Below the pieces are notes generated by a model, which had not been told where the DNA came from, made no database searches, and worked only from the letters and a program-made list of their open reading frames with translations. From Pseudeuparius sepicola (taxonomy: Eukaryota > Arthropoda > Insecta > Coleoptera > Anthribidae), in contig OY987299.1 in the NCBI GenBank assembly GCA_963920635.1, forward strand, positions 20,972,901 to 21,036,900: 64,000 nt of DNA, written 5' to 3'. The stretch's first letter is position 1; every line of letters starts with the position of its first letter. The translations under genes were made by a program, and so were the position numbers. Below, piece by piece: positions 36,471-49,869 of the stretch.

Positions 36471-38325
36471 AGTGCCCTGTTATTTCGGTTGCAAAGGATG
36501 AAGAAGTACCATATCTTAGGAACTAATAGTCCTGGAGCTTTGGGAAAAAATCTTCTTAAGCAATGTGGTCACGAAAAATTGATGGAAATTATTCTTAAGT
36601 TCGTAGGTCAGCCGGTAGGGGGCGTATTCGAAACACAGTAAATTTGAAAAATGAGTTTTCTCAAAAAAAATTACTAATAAAGGTATATCAAAAATAATTC
36701 TATTGCACTCTACTGGAAATTCTGAACAATTTTCGTTAAGAATTTTTTGCTCTAGATCTTCAAATAAAGGTGAAACGGGCGGATAAACCTTGACTTGAAA
36801 AAATGCTGCTAACTCCGGTTTGGCTTAACCGAATTGGTCCAATTTGGGCTTGTTGAAGAGAGCGGCCCTTCTTCTATCAAATGATTGTCTAGATTGTCCA
36901 ATTTCATGGTCACCGCTAGAGGGCGCAATTAGAAAAATTTCTCTTTTATTACAATTTTATCCGAAATTTTAAATGCAATGACATATTTCTCCTATTATAA
37001 TCGAAAAGTAGATTAAATTCACAATAAAAAATACCCAAGGTACAAATCGATATCTTCATTTATTTCGGAATTAACGCCAAGAGAATAATTATTAACATGG
37101 TATTTGAAAGAAGAAGGTAGGTATTTGTTGTTGTCAAAGATTTCCGTGGTCAAGCATGCCATGAAATAAAAAAAATCTGCGTGAGCTTTTCGTAAATTGC
37201 TATTTTTCTTACTTTTTATTCCGTTAAACGTATTACTAATTTACTTACCGTAACTGTCGTATTGATATGAAATTATCTCGGAAATCATCTAGTAAGCCAT
37301 GAAAGAAAGTCGTTTGGCTTCTAGGAAACAAAAAAGTAAACTTCACATGAATCAAGCTTTAATAAGAAGTATTGTGTCAAATCTTGGATTTTTGTAAATT
37401 TTTAGTTAAAATTGTGTGTCGCATTTTTTATTAAATAATGCCTTATACGAATGCCGAGGCTTACCGTATGCTTGCCGTATATTTTCAATGTTTTGAACAT
37501 GCTCCACTTGCGGAACGTGAATACGCTGTCAGGTACCAAACGATTCTGTTTCATGGCTTACTAGATGATTTCCGAGATAATTTCATAACGATACGACAGG
37601 TAAGGTAGGTGAGGTAGGTAAGTAAATTAGAAATACGTTTAACGGAATAAAAAGTAAAAAAATAGCAATTTACGAAAAGCTCAAGCAAATTTTTACTTAT
37701 TTCATGGCATGCTTGACTACGGAAATCTTTGACGACAAATACATACCTTCTTCTTTCAAATAACATGTTACTTAATAATTATTCTTTTGGCGATCACTCC
37801 GAAACTAATGAAGATATCGATTTGAACCTTGGGTATTTTTTGTTGTAATTTTAATCTACTTTTCGATTATAACAGAATAAATATGGCATTGCATTTAAAA
37901 TTTCGGAGAAAATTGTAATAAAAGGGAAATTTTTCAAATTGCGCCCTCTAGCGGTGACCACGAAATTCGAAATTCAGTTAAGCCAAACCGGAGTTAGCAG
38001 CAATTTTTCAAGCCAAGATTTATCCGCCCGTTTCACCTCTATTTGAAGAGCTAGAGCAAAAAATCCTTCACGAACATTGTTCAGAATTTGCTGAAGACTG
38101 CAATAAAATTATTTCTGATATACCTTTATTAGTAATTTTTTGAGAAAACTCATTTTCCAAATTTACTGTTATGAATACGCCCCTAGCAGCCGACCTACGA
38201 ACTTAAAAATAATTTCCAGCAATTTTTCGTGACCACATTACTTGGGATGATTTTTTCCCAAAGCTCCAGGACTATTAATTCCTGAGATATGGAACCTCTT
38301 CACCCTTAATGAAACACCTTGTATA
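36471..38325. mobile_element. 1.85-kb palindrome with transposase start in its centre
   Basis: The arms share CCTGGAGCTTTGGGAAAAAAT-like text, TTAGCAGC/GCTGCTAA and TTTCCGAGATAATTTCAT. The centre lies near 37400. The outer ends are weakly of the TACAAGGTGTTTC kind. It begins about 330 nt upstream of alternative exon A's acceptor. Confidence 0.8.
37438..37608 (+). pseudogene. N-terminal remnant of a DUF4817-type mariner transposase
   Basis: From ATG the frame reads MPYTNAEAYRMLAVYFQCFE, then APLAEREYAVRYQ, before running into the arm and a stop after 56 codons. The M-x-Y-x-N-x-E-x-x-x-ML-x-x-Y-x-x-C pattern with a following A-x-x-x-Y is the usual start of DUF4817 (helix-turn-helix) transposase relatives. 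The rest of the gene is missing. Confidence 0.6.
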
Positions 38326-38460
38326 TTGTCGAGACCCGTCAATTTTACTTTAAAAATCCACCACGCTTGTGATACCGCATTTTAAAGGTAATTTTGTCAC
38401 GAATGCATTTTTTAAATCGGTTGAAAAATAAAAAAAATAGAGCATACAGGCTAGTTTAAA

Positions 38461-38733
38461 TACTTGGTCCTAAACAACTCAATACGATAGTTGTTGGTAA
38501 CGTAAGAACAAAGTAACTTATTATCTGAACTTCTTTATTTTATCAAAGGTTCGAAACAAGCACCACCAATCCCAAGGCAATAAGTAAAGTATTTTGAAAT
38601 TCTGCTCTCGCTTTTACAAAAGTGTGCCTCATCGATTCTTCTACATTTTTGGGTTATTTTGCCTTTTAGACCGTCAATGTCAATATCTGCAAGAAGTGAC
38701 TTTTCGTTACCAACAACAAACTTATTGAGTTAC
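38461..38733. repeat. Small inverted repeat
   Basis: ACTTGGTCCTAA and TAGTTGTTGGTAACG at the left match diverged complements at the right over about 55 bp. The centre is non-coding. It is a probable MITE; no target duplication was verified. Confidence 0.55.
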
Positions 38734-39347
38734 TTAGAACCAAGTGCTGAAAGTATTGTTTGGGTCATTTAAAAAACCCAGTTAAAAGTTAAACGAACCC
38801 ATTTTTTTGTCTAGAAACATTAAGTACCACAATTAATTATCCTATAAAATGACGCACAAAACCATTTTCATTGTTTTTTAACGCCACTAGAAAAAATTCA
38901 ACTTTTAGCACCAACCAATTATTTGTTTATTCTCCAGAGTGTAACGTCTGTGCGCGAGACCGATAAAAGGCAACTTCTGTCAAATCTTGCCGTCGACAAT
39001 ACAGAACTAACCCAACAACAAATTCATTTTTATTGAACTTCAACCAGTCAAGGTTGTTGGAGACAAAATTTGACAACGTTTGTGCCTCTTAACTGCTATT
39101 TCGTTCACTCGACAGTTCTGATTCTGACCTTGACATTTTAACTGACAAATTTGTTTATTGTTAACGAGGTCAAGAGTTGTTTTTTAATAGAATTTTCAAT
39201 AAATTCCCAAAATAATTTAAACTAAAGCGAAAAAAGGTGAAACGATGGGTGTTACTTATCTGACAAAAACTGCTTCAGGTGCCTGTTACAAAACAGTCAA
39301 ATAGGTACCCTTCTTATAAGTTAAAATCAACATTATCCTCGATATAA

Positions 39348-39502
39348 GCCTGGTTCACACAGCTTCTTTATCATTTAATTTTACTTTATCTTTAAGAAAT
39401 AACCAACGGCATTTGTCCCTTGATTTGAATTTGACCAATGACATTTAATATTTCTCAAAGATAAAGTAAAATTAAAGGATAAAGAAGCTGTATGAACCAG
39501 GC
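39348..39502. mobile_element. Short MITE, GCCTGGTTCA ends
   Basis: The 155-bp element has inverted arms of about 50 bp (GCCTGGTTCACACAGCTTCT and its near-complement), flanked by TATA on both sides. The interior is non-coding. Confidence 0.7.
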
Positions 39503-42500
39503 TATAGAAAGTTAATATAAATATGTGTACCTGTCAAAAAGTTTCCCATAATTTGACATAAATTTTAATTTGTAAGTTTTGACTTAAACTGTCTTCCAAT
39601 TCAATAATAATTATCAACAGGGGCCCAACATGTACTCACCTGTAATTACTAATTAAACTTCCTAAATAAAAAAAAACAGATTTTTGCGGAATAGTTTCCC
39701 TCTTCTGGACGACTCCTGCTTCTGAACAGATGATACATTATTGATGTTGTCCCGACGGAGTTCAATTGAAGTACCATCAACACAGATGCAGAACTCACCC
39801 AGAAAGGTGTGCAACTTCCTAATATAACTGAAAAATATTAAAATGCATTATCATCTTTCTAAAAATTAACACTTGAACCTAAAAATCAATTTGATATTTC
39901 GATTTTTATTTTCGTTGAAAAACGTGCTCTCTTGTTGAAAAAGAATCTGTTTATATTATTATTAAAGTTGGGAACGAACATAAATAAAAGAAAATTGAGG
40001 TCGTAAATTGATAAAATATTATGAGGGGAGAATACACTGAAATATGACAATTTGTCATCATTATGGCTCCCACTCCAAATGAAAAGGTGTGTTTTTATTG
40101 ATTGTTATGTATTCATTCCCTTTTAATAAATAATAATGAAGTCTTTTTAATTAATACACTAGGCACTAGGTTCTACAACTTGGCCTAGAACACATTCATG
40201 ACGTAACAACTACAGACTTCAATATTCTGAGATGAGTCAGTGGTTACAGTTAACTTTGTAAATTAATTCAGTAACTTACTCTATATCACATAAAAAGTTG
40301 CGATTCTAAAACAATATCTTAAAAGCACAAACGAAATTACCGAGCACCAAATTTCCTGTCCTCTCTCTCGTAAATTCGGAGCAAGATAAATTTGCATATA
40401 ATAGATTATTTAGGCTGCAGCAAACTTGGTCCCAAGCGCGCCCCTTGCAGCTGAAACAACTAGTCTAAAAGCTGGAGACGAAATGATTGTTCACAAGCTG
40501 ATTCTCCTTCCTTCGTGTAAGTCTGCCGTCCGAACTACGGTTCATTGAAGAGCAGGTTGAAGTCAAAGATGGAAGGAAAGTCTTGCGGTAGAACTCAGAT
40601 AGTGGCTTATTAATCTGCAATTCTTATGTTAGAAACGAGACCTTTTTACTTTTACGAAGAACATCCAAACAAAAGCTAAAATAAAGACCTGGTAAAGGAC
40701 GGTCCAATTGTCAGCCAATCTTTGGGCATTTTCTTTGCATATGTTTGAATTCTATGGTGTTCCTCAATGAAACCTAATTTTCCTGGAGACTTACTGCAAG
40801 GATTGTGTAACTTGTGACCAATTTTTTCGTCGCGAGCTCTCTGTTTATTCTGGATATGGGTAAAAAATCAGGATCAATAAACAAACAGAATCGAACACTC
40901 AATAGAAAAATATGAGCGTAAACCAAACAAAAAATCAACTCAATCACACAACAACTGAACTGACAAAATCAAGAGCAAAATAAACATGGTATAGGAACCA
41001 CCCGAATTTCCCTCTGAGGTGATCCAGACTGTGTTTTGGGTGGGTTGGTGCAAAAAACAACACGACAAATCGGTAGAAATCGACGATTTCTCTGAAAAGG
41101 TAAAACAATTAGTACAACACGGTGGGCGACAACAATTACTGCTGAAGAATTTGCCTAGCGCACATAGCTATTTCAAAAATCTAAGGATACCAATATGTCA
41201 CAATAATTTTTCAATGTTTCTTTTCCCAGCTTTTTAATCTACAGGGTGATTCATTGGAAATTTGAAATCCTGGGGGGAGGCCAAAATATGACCACACACG
41301 ATTTAAATTCCAAGCCTCGAACTGACAAATCTGGCAACAAGGCTTGCAGGTCCACCGTGCTCCCGTCCTCGCCTGGGCTGGAGATTGATTTTACAAGCGC
41401 GTGTGAGCTAATCTGCGCTAACTGATATCATTATGACAAAGGCGGAAGTCGGCTAACCTTATCCGAGGGTTTGTCCAAAAGTTGGAAACGAAAAGGAGTT
41501 TGTTTCCTACTGCACTGTGCAGCCTCAAGATGTATACCTGTAAGTAAAATAATGTGCAGCCTCAAGATGCCTATTGTATAATACTCAAAGTCAAATTATA
41601 ATGGTATTTTAAAGTAGGTAGCTAAGTTTTCTGTGCTTCAAGACAGGCGGAGAACTTTTATTCGGTTTTGGCTTTCCAAAGTACGAACATTTAAGAATTA
41701 TATGATTAAATGTCATTCCAATCAGAAGAGATTTGTATCCTTCACGACATTCAGTTGTCGGTTGTTTACATTTTTTGGAAAATGATATCATAATTCAAGA
41801 TAACCATCGTTTACTAGAAAATAAAACTAAATTTACAGTCCATTCAGACCCCTCCATTTTCCTGAATTTACACCATTATTTGTCGAAAAATGATGTACAA
41901 ACATCCCCAATTATCGAAGCGACTTTCACGAAAAGTATCTAATTATAATTTAAGTCAAGGCTGTAGCTACGTATACCCATTGAACCATTTCACTGCGACG
42001 TTGCCACATGTCTGTTCATAGCTTGAAATTTAAGTCGGTTGTAATACATTTTATATTTTTTTCAGCAAGGATTAACTTTTAGATATTTGTTGGAAATTTT
42101 TTATCAAAACACTACGGACAAATAAAGTATTCATATACATTTCTGTAATATGAAATGAAAATTCAACACAAGCTGGTTTATTCGCCCGTATTTTTTAATT
42201 TTTAAAAATGCCCCTTTTATAAGCTCCCCCTAAAAAATTCAAAATGTGTAGTTACTAGGACAAACAAAAGCTAAATCAAAACATCTAAATGTGCAAATAG
42301 GTACATACTATCTTTCTAAAACAATTGGTGAGGTTTAATTGAGTCTTTTTCAAAGCTGTATGAACAAATAGGATCTACCGCCTCTGTTTATTTTAATTCG
42401 TCTGGCTGGTTAAAACGTCACCAATTCGAAACGCAACAATCGGCAACCGTGATATTTACAGCATTTTTGCCCAAGTCTCTTCCAAAACACAGTCTGCAGT

Positions 42501-42815
42501 GAGAATAACATCTTAAAATTACAATGATCGAAATACCAATGTAGTCGCCAAAAAGGGGTACTAGCGAGGCTGTACGAAACTGCAGCACTACAGTACCAGC
42601 GGTACCCGACGTGGGGTACCAAAATTACTTACTGGGTAGCATCCCTGAATTTCGCCGGTCGGTGGTTAAAGTGAACAATAGAAAAGAGTGCATTAAACAG
42701 AAAAAACACTACGTCTGTCAACAGGCTTTTTATTTCAGTTATTATTTGTTAATATTACTTCGTTTTCTATATTAACATTTTCAAAAAGTTTGCATTTGCA
42801 TACCTGCCTAATATA

Positions 42816-43652
42816 TAGGATGTTCAGATTTGATCCGGGACAGCCCTGTAAAATTGATTTTGATGTTGTGTGTGTGCGTGTAGGAAGTGTCCATTTATGT
42901 ACTTGTGAGACATATCGATTTTGATGTTTTTCTTTTGTTTGTTTGCAGAAAATGTCCTTATGCACTCGTGGGACATGCGTCATGGTGGTAGCACTATTCC
43001 ACGGCCTGCTATGATTCTGTTTCGTTGCGATTTTTTGGAAAATGCTATTAGGGATTTTTTTATCGAAAATCTGGCTACGTAGATTCATTTAGCACAGCTG
43101 AAACCCCAATATCTAAAGTTTTATTAATTTCGATCGCCGACTAACATTTCTACAGGGGTTTAAATTTGGGAAAACTCATTTTTTATTGTCAATTGAAAAT
43201 AGTGGGATTTTTTTGTGGCGCAAACAGATCCATTTAAAGTTTAATTGGGGTTTTCCCGACAGTACCTGAACTAAACTGATTAAAAGACAACTTTTTCAAT
43301 TTGCCAGGAAAATTCATAAATGCTTAAGAGTAAATGAACGAAATTTGAACGTTTCTAACTTAAAAAATAACTTCATCAATTTTATTTTCTCAGGTTTCGG
43401 AGAATAAATCTTCCTCCTTTAGCAAAGATAATGTTATTGTTATTAGTTCACGTTCTGTGGCGAAAAACCAAATTAAAAATAAAACGAAAAAATACCAATG
43501 TTTCGGAAATATTTTAAAATCGGATAAACTTAATCGAAACATCCCATATGGAATATTTTTAGTGATCTGCATGCCCATGAAGGACACTTCCTATGTACAC
43601 AATATCGTAGAGCGCATCACAATTTTACCGAATCAAATCTGACTATCCTGTA
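42816..43652. mobile_element. TIR element, TAGGATGTTCAGATTTGAT ends
   Basis: Ends are inverted over about 25 bp. Its internal segment 43205-43440 (GACAACTTTTTCAA, then GGAGAATAAATCTTCCTCCT) is also found at 53577-53760 and, inverted, at 55190-55390, linking it to the Penelope-like block. Confidence 0.6.
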
Positions 43653-44697
43653 CATACAACATTATTTTTTAATTTGTGATGATGATTTGTAATGACTACC
43701 TATATACTCAATATTTGTCGCGATACCTTTTGTCGGAAATAAGACTTTTTAGTAAATTTGAATATCCTGTAGATAGGTATCTTACAAACGAAGGCCTGAA
43801 AGAACCAACTTTATAAAGTTCTATAACAAAGTGACTTTGATTTTCACCAGATAATGCCCTCCTGAATTGCTGAGGAATAGTTGAGGTGCTGCGGTATACA
43901 GGGTGCCCCAAAAACAAGTGTCAAAATGTCAACCACGTATTTAACTAATCAAAATCAACAACTTTTTTGATTTTTTTTTATCCGGTATTCGTTCCCTTAA
44001 CAACTTTTTGAAAAATTTTTACACGGTATTTGTTCCATTAAAATAACTCTAAAGAGTTGCTTATGAATAAAAAACACCCAAGTAACGCACGGGAATCCGT
44101 GATTGACTATCGATTTGTTTTTGCTAGCCTCTTGGCGACCAGGCACCAGCTGAGGTGTGGGAACATTTTGACAATCCTGGCATTTACGGCAGTGGCGGCG
44201 ATAAGGATTCGCCCCCCCCCCCCCCCAAATTTTGACAGGATGCATACATGTGGTAATAAAATATGGAAATACCGTAATTGGCTAAGATGCTAAATTATAA
44301 TAAAAAAGCTGGGATATATAAATTTTATTTTAAGTTTTTCTACCTACCTGGGAAATGTTCTGTATTATAGGGAGTATGATAGCGAAACTTAACAAAAACT
44401 GGGCATGTCTATTGTCTCACATTTTATTTTATAAATGGGACATGATTTAATATTACATAATAGTATATGTATTTATCTTGATATTTATATTACAAAATAT
44501 TTTCCAAAGAAAAATATTTATTAAGTATAATAAAAGGGCCACTCCGAATAATACAAATACCCTTATCTACTAATTCCCTTAAATGTAAAATCTAACCATT
44601 GCTAAAATCTGTCTGGTGCTTAGTAAAAAAAACATCACGTGACGTCGCACAATTGATGTATTGGTTGTATAAAAATTGAAAAATCCGCTATTTGTCC

Positions 44698-44719
44698 TAA
44701 TAATAATAATAATAATAAT
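44698..44719. repeat. (TAA)n microsatellite
   Basis: Seven tandem TAA units in the intron; no further feature. Similar short simple repeats lie at 47404-47425 (ATC), 49268-49293 (CA-rich) and 58628-58648 (TATG). Confidence 0.9.
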
Positions 44720-45975
44720 CATTTTTAAGCTAAAACGGAGCTAACCAACGCAGGGACGGATGGCATACTATCTCAAAATGGCCCGTAACTTGAAAGAAAA
44801 GAAAAATCGAAAATTTGATTTAAAAAAATAGGTAGCTCTTTTACTAGTGTTGAATTTTAAGTATATAAATTAATTTCAGAAAAATTGATCTAAATAAAGT
44901 TAGTTGACGCTATCTGCTACAAACAACCGGCCGGTAAAAGCCGTACGTAAAAATTGGTCAAAATTATGCAGGGAAGATAAAAACATGGCACATAATAGTT
45001 TAATACAAAAAACTACAAATCTTAATTCGCAGCAACAGAGTGTACAAAAGTACTCAACAATAGAAGTGAATATTTTTCGTAAGTACCTTTATACGAGTTT
45101 AAAAGAAAAACTAAAGGCACTTCAAATAAACGCACAAAATTTGACAAAAAATTTCATTTTTTCGTTTTTTTTTTCGGGGTGTTTTAATAATTTCCTAACA
45201 ATCTGCTAATTGTTTCCTGTCGTTTGGCCGACACCGATTTTCAGCCTAATAGCGTTAATATTTTGCAAAAATTAATATTAGTGGATAGATCAGTTTTTAG
45301 GGGCCCCTTCCGGAGCTGCCCCCCCCCCCCCCCGCACGCCGCCAGTGATTTACGGCGAAACACGAGGCAAACGTCTTCAGGACTTCAGGCTCGAAGGATT
45401 TATGCAGAACGACTCCCAAATTATGTCAACTCAAATATGCGCACATCCTACATTTTTGGTTCCTATTGTACAAGCACAAATGGACCAAACGTAATGTTGT
45501 AGACGACTGGCTTTATAGCACAATGTTTCAACAGTTTTTGCAACTGGGGTTTGCGGATGCTACGACAGTAGTTTATGGTAGCATAATAACAACAAAAGTG
45601 TGACAAAATTGAAAACAGTTGTTGCTTACGATGACTTAGATACGTGGTTAAAATTTTGGTGAAGGTCCAGATATTATGGTTTTTATTTAAAGATTCGTTT
45701 ACAGCAAGATATCAGTAAATATCTGCTAGAGCCATGTTGACAAGACGTATACAGAACAATATCTGAAATAAAAATTAAGCAGGCAATGTCATGCACAAAA
45801 AAAAACTGAAAAAGTTTCAAAAAACTTCAGGTCAGGTCGGGAGCAAGGACGTGCGTTCAAAAAGGCTTCTCCGCGTGGAACGACCTTAAAAAATCGGTTG
45901 GGCGTTTTCTTTTAGTTATCACGGTTGCGGTTAGTATTTCTTTACCAATTCGCCGCCCCATTCACAGGTAAAAAA

Positions 45976-46212
45976 ATGTCACAATGTCCGCCCGGGTCGC
46001 AGGAGCTGGACGACAAAAAATTCCTCCCCGGGTGTTCAAAAAAATCCGAAAACACCTCCCGCGGCCCGGGCCCGACCAAAATGTCTATCGGTTATAAAAT
46101 ACAAATAGCCGTTAGTAGTCCACCTGCAAAAATCACTCAAAAATCACAAAAATCACACTCAAAAATCAGCCGGACAAAGTCCGGCGGCACGGCCAAAAAC
46201 CACGTGGTATAG
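45976..46212 (+). other. Unassigned GC-biased open frame
   Basis: An ATG opens 78 codons rich in K, S, P and G (MSQCPPGSQE start), with higher GC than its surroundings, preceded by about 150 bp of GC-richer sequence. It could be the start of a retroelement ORF1. I do not recognise it, and it lies on the strand opposite to CadN. Confidence 0.2.
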
Positions 46213-47107
46213 CACCTGGCATCAAAAACAAAAAACAGCGCTCCTTGCTACTCCAAAAAAATACAGAAAAAGATAACTCGGTTTTGGGGAAGGATGACAA
46301 CAAGCGACCATGCAAGACAAGAGACCATTCCACACATCTTCATTTAGTCGTAAAAATATCCTTTAAATCCAAAATTCCAATTGGGTTAATTTTCTCTACT
46401 ATTTAGAATAGTTTAAATTAAACAAAATAGAACAAACTGTCCTGTTTTCTGCACCCCATTTTTTCCGCAGTTTTTGAAATGCAAATTTGAAATATAGTTT
46501 AATTAGAACTACTTTCGGTTTCACCTGAAATGACATTAACTTTCTTATTTTAAATGAAATATCTACCGAATAACTTTAATTCAATATGTCAATTCTGCTC
46601 AAAATTTGATAGTTATACAGGGTGTTCCTTAATGACATGCTAATACTTAAGGGGGTTATTCTTGGGCCCATTTTAAGAAAAAAACTTCATATGAACGTAT
46701 GTCGTAAACGTCCTAACTTTTGAGATACAGGGCGTTAAAGTTCATTTTTTTAAATTGAATTTTGGCGGCATCTCCCTAAATAATCAAGCTGCTGAACTGA
46801 AATATGGCACTGCTATATTTTTGGGGATGGAAAATAAGCTGAAAATGTCAATTTCACCGTATCTCACAGAGGGCGCCACTTGCGCTGTTTTTTGATCACG
46901 CTTTTACGCGTAACTTTTTTGAGGTTATCTTTTTGGTCCTGCAGGTCCATCATTTTAGTGCATCTTTTCATTCTGCAAGAAAAAGGTACTCTTGTTTCAT
47001 AACGATTAAATCAACCGTTTGCGTGGAAATTACCAAAAAGTGACCCAAAACACCTGTTGATTCCAATATTCGAAACATAAAATTTTCACCTAGTGCTTTC
47101 AAGTGTT

Positions 47108-47302
47108 ACAGATCAACTGTACATTCAAAATGATGAAAAAAATGCCGAATGGGCATTGGTCAAAACACCATTGGTTTTCTTGAAATAGAGTGTCCAAATT
47201 TTGTCAAATTCAATCCTTTCCATTTTGAAAGCGAATAATTTTTGGTACATTGTTCATAGGGATTTTTTTCCCAGTTTAAATGGTACAGTTGATCTGTAAC
47301 AC
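47108..47302. repeat. Inverted repeat with GTTACAGATCAACTGTAC arms
   Basis: The word GTTACAGATCAACTGTAC and its exact complement bracket about 155 bp. Flanking text at 46920-47060 matches both arms of the palindrome at 57364-59018, so this is a related but partial element. Confidence 0.65.
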
Positions 47303-49869
47303 TGAAATATATCAGTAAAAAGAAAAGGTAATGGCGAATTCAAAGGTGATAATAAAAAATGTCGTTTCCATTTGAGAAAATTGCTTAATGCCGCTTAGCC
47401 ATAATATCATCATCATCATCATCACCTGTATCTTATTTTAGCGATTTCAGGGTCATCTTAAGAAATTGATAAAAACAAATCGCATGTCATCAGCAAGGAA
47501 ACTTTGAACACAACTCAGATATTGAATCAAAATTGAGGGATTCTGTCAAAAATAATAAAGTTAAAACTACAAATTTTCGAATGCCTGATTAATCTAAAAA
47601 AAGCTTGTAAAAGTGGGTATTTCCGAACTAGTTAATCTCTGAAAATTTCATATTTTTATTTCAAAAACAGCTAGAGAAACCGGGGTTCAACTTCTTGTAT
47701 ACCTAGTAAATTTCTGTAGGATATATTTTGAGAAGTCCCGATTACTTAACTGTCCTGAGTTGTCTCAAAAACATTCACTGGTGCTTTAGGCTAATAAGAT
47801 CAAAATCATTTACTCTAGAACTAGAGAAACGTCTATAAAATAACCCCTCAAAAAATCATTTTCAATAATATTCTTCTAAATTCGCAAACTTTTGGACACG
47901 TGACTGAAGAGGACAATAAGTAAGTACGAGTTAAAAAAATGTTTTTTACAAATTTAGTTTTAAGTTTGGTAGGATGACTTTTTGGCATAATTCGTCTAAA
48001 TAATAAATTAATAATTATTATTATAAATTAATATTGTTCGTGACAATAATAATTATCGTAGTAATAATAATGTTGTTAAGTTGCTTCTGTTTCCAAACCG
48101 ATCAACAAATAGAAGTGGCACTATTTAGGAGTAATATAAATAAATATTTAAAATAATATAAGAACAATAATTGAAAAATATCCTATATACCACATACTTG
48201 GTTTCTTTTGCGCCGAGATAAAAACTATGGGCTAGCTACATTACGCATATTTTAGTTAGGTACTGTATATATTTTTACAAAATTGACATGGACGAGCATT
48301 TGTGAAAATTCTTAACGAAAAAATTGATATTAGTTGAATAAAATAAAGAATTATTGCTTATGTCTCAAACAAAAACAAATATCTTGCCGGACAAAAATGT
48401 GATAAAATAAATGTATCTCTTTTCGTATTTTTATTATTTCAGTCAATAGAAAAAAATTAAAAAAAAAATTGGACGAATTAACAATAATCAAAAACTATTT
48501 TTAGATATCATTTTTGATGTTTTTTCATTAGATATTATTATTTTTATACTTTCCTTCACTGCATTTTTTGAAAACTAAGAGAAAAACATGTTTAGTCTCT
48601 TGCTTGTCATAAAAAAACAAAAACGATCGCAAGTTGCCATCAAACCTCCGTGTACGTGATGAACGAAAAAATTGTTGAAGAAACAAAACAAAAAATAGTA
48701 CAAAAAAGTACTTGGTTGTTGTATGTTTATGCAAGGTGTGCCGTACAAACAAACTCATTGAATAAAAGTAGAGATCGGTGCAATTGGTTAGAGCTTGGAC
48801 GGCTCTGCACCAATAGAGCAACTCAAATATAATGTGCGCTGAAAAATGATGAAGAAAAAAGCTGCCAAGGGATATTCCAACATCAACATGTAGGTTCAAT
48901 GAAAATTAGATACAATTTTGGTTTATTTCGTAGAGAGACTGCAAGACCACATTTTCTTCGTTCGCTTAAAATTTAAATTAAAGTGCTGCATACAAATTAT
49001 CGAATAGAAGATGGGGTTAGGTTTCTATGTTTCCAACATTTTGAACATCCTGTATGTATTCTTTTTCTTTATAAAAAAATGTGCGCCCTTTTACAAACCT
49101 CCCACGAAATAAAACAAATTTCGGGAAAATGAAATTTTCCAATTTGTATTTTTTCAAGATAAAATAAACCCAGTGGAATATCCCTATCTGTTTTGTCCAC
49201 TCGTACCTCGGTGGTCCGGCTCTAAGCCTCCTAGATTAACTTGAATCGGCGGTCTCCATTCGTCCCCTCACACACACAAACACGCACACACACCTATTTC
49301 AATTTTTTCCAGTATCTAAAATTATTGCTGGACCCAAACGTGGATTGGAAAATAAATATAATATGACAAAATTATTTTTTATTTTTAATGGGTTCTAAAG
49401 TTCTAATGTGTACTATTTTTTTCTTGAATCTAAACTTTTTTAGAGTATGTTCCAGGATTTGTAAATACAAAACTGTTAATGATAAAAAAAAACATTGAAA
49501 TGAAACTTCCACCCCCTATTTTTACGATTGTTTTGACTTCGGTGCCATTTCAAAAGGAGTTTTTGTAAGTATTTAATTATTTTGTGACATTTTGTTCTTG
49601 CAAAGATATAATTATAATTTGGTAATAAGGAAATTTCTTAATAATCGGCAGACTTTGATTTTCTCCCACTTTTTGTTCCTTTCCGATAAGTGAAAAACAA
49701 ATTGTAGTAAAAAATAAAAAATTACTATTTGCAATTAAAAAATACTTACCGATTATTACATTTTAGTTCTGATCGGCTTACTTTCAGTTTTTCTTTTCCG
49801 ACCTTATGCCGTAATTGACAAAAATCAATCTAAGCTGATTATATTAAAATAACACAAAAATAAGTATTT

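Noticed and set aside
48528..48899. 123-residue minus-strand frame
   Set aside because: Rich in F, H and L with no motif; an AT-rich chance frame.
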